From positions 124,001 through 188,000 of the forward strand of contig NZ_JBLZFZ010000001.1 of the NCBI RefSeq assembly GCF_050753385.1: a DNA stretch of 64,000 bases. The letters run 5' to 3'. This DNA is from Pantanalinema rosaneae (GTDB lineage Bacteria > Cyanobacteriota > Cyanobacteriia > Leptolyngbyales > Leptolyngbyaceae). The notes beneath the pieces were generated by a model. That model did not search any database. It was not told where the DNA came from and saw only the letters and a program-made list of their open reading frames with translations. Every line of letters starts with the position of its first letter. The stretch's first letter is position 1. Below, piece by piece: positions 42,469 to 50,539 of the stretch. The position numbers and the translations under genes are program-made.

Positions 42469-43185
42469 GTGGTTCCTCTGCATGATAATAACCCTACTCG
42501 TATCACTCCCTATGTCAATTATGTATTAATTGGCATCAATATTTTTATTTTTCTGTATGAGATTAGCCTCTCGGCTCCGCAGCTACAGCAGTTTGTGGAA
42601 GCCTATGCCATTGTGCCCAATCAGCTCACTACCAGTTTCCAGAGTGGAGATCTGGGGCAAATTCTGCCGCAAGCCTTGACGCTGATTACCTCCCAGTTTC
42701 TGCATGGCGGTTTTTTGCATCTGATCGGCAACATGTTGTTTCTGTGGGTGTTTGGCAACAATATTGAAGATAAATTAGGGCATGTCAAATTTCTCATTTT
42801 CTATCTGCTGTGTGGGATATTAGCCGCCTTAGCTCAGTGGTTTTTCTCGATGGACTCCACCGTACCCATGCTGGGAGCCAGTGGCGCGATCGCGGGAGTC
42901 CTTGGAGCTTACATTCTGCGCTTTCCGAAAGCTAGAATCTTAACGTTGGTTCCGATCGGCTTTTTTATCACCACCTTCAGAATTCCTGCCATTTTCTTTT
43001 TAGGCTTTTGGTTTGTTCAACAAGCCCTCTATAGTGTGGCTAGTCTGCAAGTCCGCAGCAACGTGGGGATGGAAGGAGGCGGTGTTGCCTACTGGGCACA
43101 TGCGGGGGGGTTTGTGTTTGGGGCACTGCTCGCACCGATGTTTGGTTTATTTTCATCGGAAGACCCCCGACCCTCCAGATTCTAA
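42469..43185 (+). CDS. rhomboid-family intramembrane serine protease
   Basis: Membrane protein of 238 residues with about six hydrophobic segments. Catalytic Ser lies in GASGAIAGVLGAY and His in YWAHAGGFVFGAL, and the HGGFLHLIGNMLFLWVFGNNIED loop carries the oxyanion-side residues. The start is GTG with AAGGAA upstream. It cleaves transmembrane segments of other proteins within the inner or thylakoid membrane; the substrate is unknown. Confidence 0.92.
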   Translation: MVPLHDNNPTRITPYVNYVLIGINIFIFLYEISLSAPQLQQFVEAYAIVPNQLTTSFQSGDLGQILPQALTLITSQFLHGGFLHLIGNMLFLWVFGNNIEDKLGHVKFLIFYLLCGILAALAQWFFSMDSTVPMLGASGAIAGVLGAYILRFPKARILTLVPIGFFITTFRIPAIFFLGFWFVQQALYSVASLQVRSNVGMEGGGVAYWAHAGGFVFGALLAPMFGLFSSEDPRPSRF

Positions 43186-43305
43186 GCAATGGGAATCGAG
43201 ATTGGGTAGAGGCGGGTTTTGCGGTTAAATTCATTGCAACGTCCAGCTTGGTCTGCTAAACCCACCCGTATAGGGTGCGGATTTATTGAATCTACAATCC
43301 TAAGT

Positions 43306-43321
43306 GTCACTTTTGAATCAT
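43306..43321 (+). promoter_or_regulatory. degenerate GTCAC/ATCAT repeat before the SOD gene
   Basis: GTCAC at 43306-43310 and ATCAT at 43317-43321, with spacer TTTTGA, keep the 11-base period and overall pattern of the sites at 40715 and 49672 but with several mismatches. It lies about 60 bases upstream of the SOD start. Confidence 0.35.
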
Positions 43322-43382
43322 ATTTGTTGTCAATAGTGGATCTATATCGGCTGTATTTACCACTATGAAGGCAAGGATGGTA

Positions 43383-44159
43383 ATGAAAAAGTTTTTACAA
43401 CGCCCTATTCGCTTTTTAGTCACTGGGATGGCACTGGTAGTCTTGCTAATTGCCTGCCAAACCAGTCCCCAAGCGCAGTCTCCGGCACCCACCACGGCTC
43501 AACCAGCGGCGGTTGCCTCGCCAGAGGGCGAACTGAGTGCAAATCCGGCACAACTGCCACCCCTACCCTACGAATATGGGGCATTGGCACAGGCGATCGA
43601 TGCGGAAACGATGAAACTGCACCACGATCGCCATCATGCTACCTATGTCGAAAATTTGAATGAAGCCCTGAAGGAACAGTCCGACTTACGCAATCGCAGT
43701 GTAGAGGCGTTGCTGCGTGACCTGAATAGTGTGCCCGAAGGCATTCGGACAACGGTACAGAACAATGCTGGTGGACATCTCAACCACACGATCTTCTGGC
43801 AAATTATGAGTCCCAATGGCGGTGGACAACCTACAGGCGAAATTGCTCAGGCAATCAATCAGAACTTTGGTAGTTTCGACAACTTTAGAAAGCAATTTAA
43901 CGAAGCGGGGGGCGATCGCTTTGGTAGTGGTTGGGTCTGGTTAGTGCGGAATGCCCAGGGACAACTGCAAATTACCACAACCGCCAATCAGGACAGCCCG
44001 ATCATGGAGGGCAACTTCCCGATTATGGGGAATGATGTCTGGGAACATGCCTACTACCTGCGCTATCAGAATCGACGGGCAGAGTACCTGAACAACTGGT
44101 GGAATGTCGTGAATTGGCAAGAGGTCAATCGTCGTTGGCAACTAGCCTCTCAACAATAA
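43383..44159 (+). CDS. lipoprotein superoxide dismutase (Fe/Mn type)
   Basis: SOD of 258 residues. The N-terminus MKKFLQRPIRFLVTG...LLIAC is a lipoprotein signal with Cys25 in the lipobox; ATG 43383 has AAGGA five bases upstream, and upstream codons at 43365 and 43377 are alternatives. A Pro/Ala/Gln-rich linker precedes the catalytic domain. Metal ligands are visible in MKLHHDRHH (His), GGHLNHTIFW (His) and MGNDVWEHAYY (Asp and His). The enzyme disproportionates superoxide on the outer face of the membrane or in the thylakoid lumen. The pattern suits Mn, but Fe/Mn choice is uncertain. The NOX-like gene follows 18 bases later. Confidence 0.9.
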   Translation: MKKFLQRPIRFLVTGMALVVLLIACQTSPQAQSPAPTTAQPAAVASPEGELSANPAQLPPLPYEYGALAQAIDAETMKLHHDRHHATYVENLNEALKEQSDLRNRSVEALLRDLNSVPEGIRTTVQNNAGGHLNHTIFWQIMSPNGGGQPTGEIAQAINQNFGSFDNFRKQFNEAGGDRFGSGWVWLVRNAQGQLQITTTANQDSPIMEGNFPIMGNDVWEHAYYLRYQNRRAEYLNNWWNVVNWQEVNRRWQLASQQ

Positions 44160-44177
44160 TCGTGCAGGAGTCTGATC

Positions 44178-45515
44178 ATGAGACGGTTGTTAATGCATAG
44201 CCCGATCGCGGTTGCAGCACTGTGGATTATCGCCTATTTATTGCTCACCTTATTTCCCCTACTCGTCCTGCTTCTGCATCCTGCCCCCTCTGGTCGGGAT
44301 TTCTGGACTGAGTTCTCCGTCGCCCTGGGCTTTATTGGGCTGGCAATGATGGCGTTGCAATTTATTTTGACGGCGCGGGTGAATCGCATTGAAGCATCCT
44401 ATGGAATTGATATTCTGCTGCAATTCCATCGCTACACCTCCCTGGCCGCCTTTGCGATGGTGTTAGGTCATCCAATTATTTTGTTTATCGTTCAGCCAGA
44501 AACTCGCCAATTGCTCAACTTTCCCCAGGCTCCGCTCCGGGCACAAATGGCAGTGTTAGGGACATTAGCATTTCTAGCAATGGTGATTACAACCATCTGG
44601 CGGAAGCAACTGAAGATTCCCTACGAACCCTGGCGGGCTTCGCATACCATCCTGGCGGTGTTAGCGGTGGGGTTGGGGTTTGGTCATGCGATCGGCGTTG
44701 GCAACTATCTAGGACTCTTCTGGAAAACCATCCTCTGGTCAGGTATCATGCTGATCTCGCTGTGGTTAATCATTTACGTCCGGTTAGTCAAACCCTGGTT
44801 AATGACCAAGAAGCCCTATGTGGTGGAAGAAGTGATTGCCCAGCGGGGAGATGTCTGGACATTGGCACTGCGTCCTCTGGGGCATGATGGCTTTACGTTC
44901 CAACCCGGTCAGTTTGCCTGGTTGACGCTGAACATTACTCCACTGAGTATGCGAGAACATCCATTTTCCATGTCTTCCAGTGGCGATCGCGCCGATCGCA
45001 TTGAGTTTGGCATTAAAGCGATCGGCGACTTTACCAAACGGATTAAGGATTATCAACCTGGAACTAAAGCCTATTTAGACGGTCCTTATGGCGTGTTTAC
45101 CATCGATCGCTATTGGGATAGTGCGGGATTTGTGCTAATTGCTGGGGGCGTTGGCATTACTCCCATCTTCAGCATTTTACTCACGGCGGCAGAGCGGCAC
45201 GACGATCGACCATTTCTATTAATTTACTCGGCGGCATCCTGGGACGATATCACCTACCGGGAGCGATTAGAATCCTTAAAGGAAAACCTGGATTTGACGA
45301 TCGTCTATGTGTTACGCAAAGGTCATGACGACTGGACAGGGGAAACGGGCTATGTTGATCAAGCCCTCCTGGAGAAATATATTCCTTTACATCGGGGGAG
45401 CCGCCAGTATTTCATCTGTGCTGCCCCCGTAATGATGGATGCCGTGGAACGGGCATTATTTGAACTGGAGGTGCCAGTGACCAATGTCCACATGGAACAC
45501 TTTAATTTGGCATAG
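44178..45515 (+). CDS. ferric reductase/NADPH-oxidase-like membrane flavocytochrome
   Basis: Membrane oxidoreductase of 445 residues with AGGAG before the ATG. About six helices (~10-215) contain two His pairs suited to two b hemes (FHRYTSLAAFAMVLGHP and WRASHTILAVLAVGLGFGHA). A cytosolic ferredoxin-reductase module follows: FAD motif REHPFSMSSSG and NAD(P) motif LIAGGVGITPIFSIL, ending with YFICAAPVMMDAVE. It would move electrons from NAD(P)H across the membrane to oxygen or Fe(III). Genetic pairing with an exported SOD supports superoxide as product or by-product. A tiny membrane protein gene follows nine bases later. Confidence 0.9.
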   Translation: MRRLLMHSPIAVAALWIIAYLLLTLFPLLVLLLHPAPSGRDFWTEFSVALGFIGLAMMALQFILTARVNRIEASYGIDILLQFHRYTSLAAFAMVLGHPIILFIVQPETRQLLNFPQAPLRAQMAVLGTLAFLAMVITTIWRKQLKIPYEPWRASHTILAVLAVGLGFGHAIGVGNYLGLFWKTILWSGIMLISLWLIIYVRLVKPWLMTKKPYVVEEVIAQRGDVWTLALRPLGHDGFTFQPGQFAWLTLNITPLSMREHPFSMSSSGDRADRIEFGIKAIGDFTKRIKDYQPGTKAYLDGPYGVFTIDRYWDSAGFVLIAGGVGITPIFSILLTAAERHDDRPFLLIYSAASWDDITYRERLESLKENLDLTIVYVLRKGHDDWTGETGYVDQALLEKYIPLHRGSRQYFICAAPVMMDAVERALFELEVPVTNVHMEHFNLA

Positions 45516-45524
45516 GGGAAATGT

Positions 45525-45680
45525 ATGCGCTACAGTATCATGCTGCAATTAGTGACCGGGACAACGCTGATTCTGCTTGCCGCCGCCGCTCTGTTTGCCT
45601 GGATTCAAAATCGTTCGGAACCGATCGAGGTACGTCGCGAGACTATCTCCGATCGACGGCTGCTGCTGGTCAGTCTTTAA
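45525..45680 (+). CDS. small single-pass membrane protein
   Basis: Gene of 51 residues missed by length filters. ATG 45525 has AGGGGA five bases upstream. One membrane helix (VTGTTLILLAAAALFAWI) is followed by a charged tail (VRRETISDRRLLLVSL). It lies nine bases after the flavocytochrome gene and is probably a subunit or assembly factor of it. The end overlaps by 11 bases the convergent gene at 45670. Confidence 0.6.
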   Translation: MRYSIMLQLVTGTTLILLAAAALFAWIQNRSEPIEVRRETISDRRLLLVSL

Positions 45681-46059
45681 TCCGATAGCTGACAATTTTC
45701 CTCACGGTATCAGGAGACATTCTAAGTTCCTGGGCGAGGGCAGCTTCTACCTGACTGGTTTGAGTGGTGGGAAACTCGTACTCCAACTTTTTCAAGGTTG
45801 AGTCCGCCGTTTTGATTAAGATCGTAGTGACATCTCGTTTACGATCGATCTTTGCATTAATCGCCAGGATTGTCACTGATAGCTTAACATCCAACTGAGT
45901 TTCGGTTTGCAGCGTATGAATCGAGTCATAGGGACGGCTCAAGACCTGCACTGCCATCGCGTTGCCAACCACCCAAAATATCATGGCAATGAAGGGGAGC
46001 GGTAACCAGAATTCCCACCCAGTGCGGTGGAGCAGTTTGAGCACACGTAAAGAGGTCAT
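45670..46059 (-). CDS. conserved-type small membrane protein, function unknown
   Basis: Protein of 129 residues with one membrane helix near the N-terminus (FWLPLPFIAMIFWVVGNAMAV) and a predicted periplasmic or cytosolic remainder rich in beta-type sequence. I do not recognise a family. It is convergent with the NOX/SOD group and divergent from the two-component genes. Confidence 0.65.
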   Translation of the reverse strand: MTSLRVLKLLHRTGWEFWLPLPFIAMIFWVVGNAMAVQVLSRPYDSIHTLQTETQLDVKLSVTILAINAKIDRKRDVTTILIKTADSTLKKLEYEFPTTQTSQVEAALAQELRMSPDTVRKIVSYRIKD

Positions 46060-46196
46060 AGGTCAGGATCAGGTTAGGATAACGGGATACCAGTCATCTT
46101 AGTTGGCAACAGCCATGTTCAAATCCGACCTATGATGGATGCTGGGATCAAGTTATCTCTTTAATATCCATGTGTGCAGGATGGATGATGATAGCT

Positions 46197-46877
46197 ATGC
46201 GGATTCTGCTGGTAGAAGACGATGTTAACCAACTAGAACCTTTACAGGTAGCGCTTTCCCAAGCCGGGCATATTGTAGATGGGGTGAAAGATGGTGCGAT
46301 CGCTCAGTGGATTTTATCGCAACGAGAATATGATTTACTGATTCTCGATTGGCTGCTACCCCAAATTAGTGGACTGAATTTGTGTCAACAATATCGTCGT
46401 TTGGGCAAAACAGCCCCAGTCTTAATGTTGACCGCTAAAGATTCCACGGCGGATAAGATTAATGGCTTAGATGCGGGAGCCGATGATTATCTGGTCAAGC
46501 CAGCGGATGTGTTTGAACTGCTGGCACGCGTGCGGGCTTTAGGACGACGATCGCCGCTCTGGCAGGGGGATACCCTCCAGGTTGAGGATCTGATCCTGCA
46601 TTTACCCACACTTACCTTAGAGCGGGAGGGACAAAACCTACAATTATCCACCCGAGAATTTCAATTGTTAGAATATTTAATGCGTCACCCCCGGCAGGTG
46701 CTGTCTCGCAACCAGATTGAACAAGCGTTATGGGAATGGGGTAGTGAACCAGAAAGTAATGCGATTACGGCTTTAGTTCGACGGTTGCGCCAACGGTTAC
46801 AGGCGGTGGGTGTATTTAATTGGTTAGAAACGGTTTATGGCATGGGATATCGCTTGAATCCAGATGTTCAATCGTAG
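46197..46877 (+). CDS. OmpR-family response regulator, RppA-like
   Basis: Response regulator of 226 residues. MRILLVEDD at 46197 is the natural start; codons from 46170 add an unlikely leader. Receiver Asp in LLILDWLLPQISG, Lys in DYLVKPADVF; winged-helix DNA-binding domain with LSTREFQLLEYLMRHPRQVLSR and ALVRRLRQRL and VYGMGYRL. The DWLLP segment is typical of cyanobacterial RppA/NrsR-type regulators. It overlaps the sensor kinase gene by 14 bases. It is the obvious candidate for binding the 11-bp-period GTCAC repeats on both sides. Confidence 0.92.
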   Translation: MRILLVEDDVNQLEPLQVALSQAGHIVDGVKDGAIAQWILSQREYDLLILDWLLPQISGLNLCQQYRRLGKTAPVLMLTAKDSTADKINGLDAGADDYLVKPADVFELLARVRALGRRSPLWQGDTLQVEDLILHLPTLTLEREGQNLQLSTREFQLLEYLMRHPRQVLSRNQIEQALWEWGSEPESNAITALVRRLRQRLQAVGVFNWLETVYGMGYRLNPDVQS

Positions 46878-48120
46878 CCGTCGCACTCTGGCTCGCTGGT
46901 TCATGCTGTCTATGGGCAGTATTTTGGTGCTGTTTGCTGGGGTGATTTATTATCAACGGGTGGTGGATCGGTTGGAAGAAAGCGATCGCCTGCTCTACCG
47001 AAAAGCCCGAGTTATGGTTGCCAATATTGACTATCGCAATCGGCAAGGTCAGGATGAAATTGACCTGAGCTATGTGCCCGTATTGGGCAATTATTCTCCG
47101 CCGACGGATAGCAATATCATCTATGCTCGCTGGTATTCCAACCAAGGGGAATTGCAGCAATTCTATGGAGCGCAGCCATCTGACCAAATCCAAGCGACGG
47201 CTGCCTTTGAAACGCTGCAAGTGGATAATCTGTGGCAACGGCAATTGACCCTGCCCGTTGAGCAAAACGGACACACGATCGGCTACCTGCAAATTGCCAT
47301 TCCGTTAACCGAAGCTCAGGAAACCATCCGAGATCTGCTGACAGTCATGGTAATCGCGGTGCCCCTGACGTTAGGGGTGATTAGTCTGGCGGGTTGGTTT
47401 CTCAGTGAACTGGCAATGCGACCGATTCGGAGTGCCTACTTGCAATTACAACGGTTTACGTCCGATGCCTCCCATGAATTACGGGCACCGTTAGCGGCAA
47501 TTCTCAGTAATGCTCAGGTCGGTTTACTAAGTCCCGTTAACGAGGGTCAACCCAAACATGCCCGATTAGAGAAAATTGTGGCAACTGCCAAATCGATGAA
47601 TCAGATTGTGACGGATCTGTTGTTTTTGGCAAGGCAATCAGGACGACTCAGTCCTCACTCGATGCCATCCGTGAATGTGAATGATTTGTTGAAAGATGCG
47701 ATCGCCACTCCATCCATCCAAGCCTTTATCCAGCATGTGACGTTGCATGTAGAAATACCTGACGCACCCCTTGTCATTCAGGCAAATCCCGATTTATTGC
47801 GGCAAGCTATCACCAATCTACTCACCAATGCGGGTAAATATACCTTGAACGAGGGAACGGTTTGGGTGCGGTTAATTCATCAGTATCACCATTGTTTAAT
47901 TCAGGTCGAAGATACGGGGATTGGCATTCCCGAGTCCGATTTACCCTATATTTTTGATCGATTTTATCGGGTGAATCAGGAACGAACCCGCGAAACCGGG
48001 GGGGCAGGTTTAGGGCTAGCGATCGCGCAGCAAATCGTAGAAGCGCAGAGTGGTCGATTAACCGTCAGTAGCCAGGTGGGCAAAGGCTCGTTGTTTCAAA
48101 TTGAGCTACCGCTACTGTAA
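46864..48120 (+). CDS. membrane sensor histidine kinase, RppB-like
   Basis: Kinase of 418 residues: N-terminal helix (FMLSMGSILVLFAGVIYY), periplasmic sensor (~40-155), second helix (VMVIAVPLTLGVISLAGWF), short linker, HisKA with TSDASHELRAPLAAILSN, and HATPase (DTGIGIPESDLPYIFDRFYR, GGAGLGLAIA). It matches the partner arrangement of RppAB pairs. Translationally coupled to the response regulator. Its stop is 132 bases before mgtE. Confidence 0.93.
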   Translation: MFNRSRRTLARWFMLSMGSILVLFAGVIYYQRVVDRLEESDRLLYRKARVMVANIDYRNRQGQDEIDLSYVPVLGNYSPPTDSNIIYARWYSNQGELQQFYGAQPSDQIQATAAFETLQVDNLWQRQLTLPVEQNGHTIGYLQIAIPLTEAQETIRDLLTVMVIAVPLTLGVISLAGWFLSELAMRPIRSAYLQLQRFTSDASHELRAPLAAILSNAQVGLLSPVNEGQPKHARLEKIVATAKSMNQIVTDLLFLARQSGRLSPHSMPSVNVNDLLKDAIATPSIQAFIQHVTLHVEIPDAPLVIQANPDLLRQAITNLLTNAGKYTLNEGTVWVRLIHQYHHCLIQVEDTGIGIPESDLPYIFDRFYRVNQERTRETGGAGLGLAIAQQIVEAQSGRLTVSSQVGKGSLFQIELPLL

Positions 48121-48170
48121 AAATTACTTATAAAAATACTCAATGAGTTTTCGTTCTTGACAAAGAATTT

Positions 48171-48208
48171 GTCATCGGGATGTCACCTGTTTGTCATTTT
48201 CACGTCAC
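48171..48208 (+). promoter_or_regulatory. four tandem GTCAY half-sites with exact 11-bp period (mgtE)
   Basis: GTCAT 48171, GTCAC 48182, GTCAT 48193 and GTCAC 48204 begin exactly 11 bases apart. They end 45 bases before the mgtE start codon. The arrangement resembles two adjacent Pho-box-type sites and suggests cooperative binding by an OmpR/PhoB-class regulator. Confidence 0.65.
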
Positions 48209-48252
48209 ATTGTCCACTAACGCTAAAAATTGGCGTATAGAGGTGACCCACC

Positions 48253-49656
48253 ATGAATCCACCTGAACAGTCTTCAGCGTTTACTAGAGGTCAAGCCGGT
48301 TCGCAGCAGGAGTATGTACTATGGCTCCAAGAGCAATTGCAAACCCTGTTAGAACACGAAGATTTAGATGCGGCAAAGGCTTTGTTAATTCCAGCCCATC
48401 CGGCGGATATTGCGGATGCGATCGAAACTCTACCGAATACCATGCAGGCGATCGCCTTTCGGTTATTGTCAAAAGATGAGGCGATCGAAGTTTATGAATA
48501 TCTCGATCGCTCAGTACAACAGGCATTACTGGAAGACTTTAAACAACCAGAATTCTTAGAAATCGTCGATCGCATGTCACCGGACGATCGGGTGCGATTG
48601 TTTGATGAACTCCCGGCTAAAGTGGTGCGGCGGTTATTTCAACAACTGACTCCAGAGGAACGGGATGCAACTGCCCTGCTGCTGGGGTTTCAGCCCAACA
48701 CGGCTGGACGATTAATGACTCCCGAATATCTATCTCTCAAGGAAGAGCAGACAGTGCAGCAATCATTAGAAAAAATTCGGCGGTTAGCCCATCAGGTAGA
48801 AACAATTTCCTATTTATATGTCACGGATCGCGATCGTCATCTGACCGGAACCCTATCGCTACGGGAATTAGTCGTGGCACCACCTGAGCAAACGATCAGC
48901 AGTATTATGCAGCGAGAGGTGCTGTTCGTGAATACAGACACCGATCAGGAGGAAGCTGCCCGATTGATTCAGCAATACGATTTTGTGGCATTACCTGTCG
49001 TAGATCGAGAGCAACGATTGGTCGGCATTATCACGGTGGATGATGTCCTGGATATTTTAGAACAGGAAACCACAGAAGATATCTATGCCATGGGAGGCTT
49101 ACAGGCCGGTAAAGATGACTATTTTCAGTCCAATCTGTTTACAGTGGCTCGCAAGCGGGTGACATGGCTATTGGTTTTACTGATAACCAACACATTAACC
49201 AGCGCGGTCATTCGGAGTCAGGAAGATGTGTTAGAAGAAGTGGTGACTTTAGCCGCCTTCATTCCCCTCCTGATTGACGCGGGGGGCAATGTGGGGGCAC
49301 AGTCGTCAACGGTTGTGATTCGGGGGCTGAATGTTGAAGAACCTCGGATGAAACAAGCCCTGTGGGTAGTACGGCGGGAGGCGATCGCGGGTCTGCTGTT
49401 GGGCGGCATGTTAGGCGTGGTCGTGTTTGTCTGGGCAACGGTGCTGCAAGGAGATCCCTTAGTCGCCAGTTCGGTTGGGATCAGTCTGTTTGCCATCTCT
49501 ATTCTGGCATCGATCGCGGGAGCCTCTCTACCCTTTCTATTTCGGAGTTGGGGATTAGATCCGGCATTAATGTCAGCCCCCTTTATCACCACTGCTGTGG
49601 ATGTTTTAGGGGTCTTGATTTACCTCAATGTTGCCAGAAACATTTTGCAGTTGTAG
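48253..49656 (+). CDS. mgtE: MgtE-type magnesium transporter
   Basis: Inner-membrane Mg2+ channel/transporter of 467 residues. An N-terminal superhelical domain with LPAKVVRRLFQQLTPEER is followed by two CBS domains (~150-275; EEAARLIQQYDFVALPVVD, GIITVDDVLDILE) and five C-terminal helices, including IDAGGNVGAQSSTVVIRGL at the pore. The CBS part gates the pore in response to cytosolic Mg2+. AGAGGTG precedes the ATG. The strong repeat upstream suggests control by a two-component regulator, probably the one encoded just before it. Confidence 0.95.
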   Translation: MNPPEQSSAFTRGQAGSQQEYVLWLQEQLQTLLEHEDLDAAKALLIPAHPADIADAIETLPNTMQAIAFRLLSKDEAIEVYEYLDRSVQQALLEDFKQPEFLEIVDRMSPDDRVRLFDELPAKVVRRLFQQLTPEERDATALLLGFQPNTAGRLMTPEYLSLKEEQTVQQSLEKIRRLAHQVETISYLYVTDRDRHLTGTLSLRELVVAPPEQTISSIMQREVLFVNTDTDQEEAARLIQQYDFVALPVVDREQRLVGIITVDDVLDILEQETTEDIYAMGGLQAGKDDYFQSNLFTVARKRVTWLLVLLITNTLTSAVIRSQEDVLEEVVTLAAFIPLLIDAGGNVGAQSSTVVIRGLNVEEPRMKQALWVVRREAIAGLLLGGMLGVVVFVWATVLQGDPLVASSVGISLFAISILASIAGASLPFLFRSWGLDPALMSAPFITTAVDVLGVLIYLNVARNILQL

Positions 49657-49671
49657 GAGTTCATCCCGACT

Positions 49672-49687
49672 GTCACTTTCCCGTCAC
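49672..49687 (+). promoter_or_regulatory. GTCAC direct repeat, 11-bp period (secreted barrel gene)
   Basis: GTCAC at 49672 and 49683 with spacer TTTCCC, in CTGTCACTTTCCCGTCACAT. It differs by one base from the GH13 site over this stretch and lies 63 bases before the start codon. Confidence 0.55.
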
Positions 49688-49749
49688 ATTTGCCAGGGAC
49701 TCTAAGAATAGATTCTAGTTATTGCACTATTTCTAATAGGTTCTTGGCA

Positions 49750-50526
49750 ATGAATACTGCACGCATTAAGCAGCTTGTTTTCGTTTCTGGTCTTGTTAGT
49801 GTATTCCTTTTAGGTGGGCGATCGGCACAGGCCGAATCATCGCCAATCCCAGACGAATACGCCACTTCCCCAGACGTTATTTTGGAGACTCAACCGCTGG
49901 TTGCCCCCGAACAGGCATTTGATCAGGAGATCACGCCACCAATTGAGGTCGTTCCGGCTCCTGGAACAGTTGAAACTTCGGCGGCTAGTTTACAGCCAGA
50001 GATGTTAACGGCTCAAACCGAGATTCCCGCTCCGGCAACCACTCCGGATCCGATCGAGACTACGCCTGGAACAACCCCAGTCCCACCAGAAACAACTTCG
50101 CCGGTTATCTCCCCCGGTCGGGCAACCCAATCTGGGCCCAGTTACGTTGGTGTCGGTGGCAATATTGGCTTCGGTGGCCGTACCGACCTGGGCAGAGGCA
50201 GCTTTACAGCCTTTAGTAAAATTGGCCTAACAAATAACTTATCGGCCCGTCCAGCCGTTATGGCTTGGCGACGACCCGCTGTTCTTCTCCCTGTCACCGT
50301 GGATTTTCCCCTGGGTTCTGTAGTGGATGGACGGCTTAGTGCTGCACCTTACATTGGGGGTGGCATTGTCATCTCTACGGGTAGAGATAGTGTGGTGCGA
50401 GCGTTGCTCACTGGTGGAGTGGATGTCCCGTTAAATGAACAGTTCACTGCCAATGCCGGGGTCAACGTTGGCTTCTTTGGCAAAACGGAAGTGGGTTTAC
50501 GACTAGGTGTCGGCTACAACTTCTAG
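49750..50526 (+). CDS. exported outer-membrane beta-barrel-like protein, unknown function
   Basis: Protein of 258 residues from ATG 49750. Signal peptide LVFVSGLVSVFLLGGRSAQAES, a long Pro/Thr/Glu-rich linker (~30-135), then a ~120-residue domain with alternating beta strands (GPSYVGVGGNIGFGG, RLSAAPYIGGGIVIS, ANAGVNVGFFGKTEVG) ending LGVGYNF. The C-terminal aromatic residue fits the BAM recognition signal of outer-membrane barrels. It has no catalytic motif. The APC permease gene starts 13 bases later. Confidence 0.75.
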   Translation: MNTARIKQLVFVSGLVSVFLLGGRSAQAESSPIPDEYATSPDVILETQPLVAPEQAFDQEITPPIEVVPAPGTVETSAASLQPEMLTAQTEIPAPATTPDPIETTPGTTPVPPETTSPVISPGRATQSGPSYVGVGGNIGFGGRTDLGRGSFTAFSKIGLTNNLSARPAVMAWRRPAVLLPVTVDFPLGSVVDGRLSAAPYIGGGIVISTGRDSVVRALLTGGVDVPLNEQFTANAGVNVGFFGKTEVGLRLGVGYNF

Positions 50527-50539
50527 TCGTTAATCAGGT

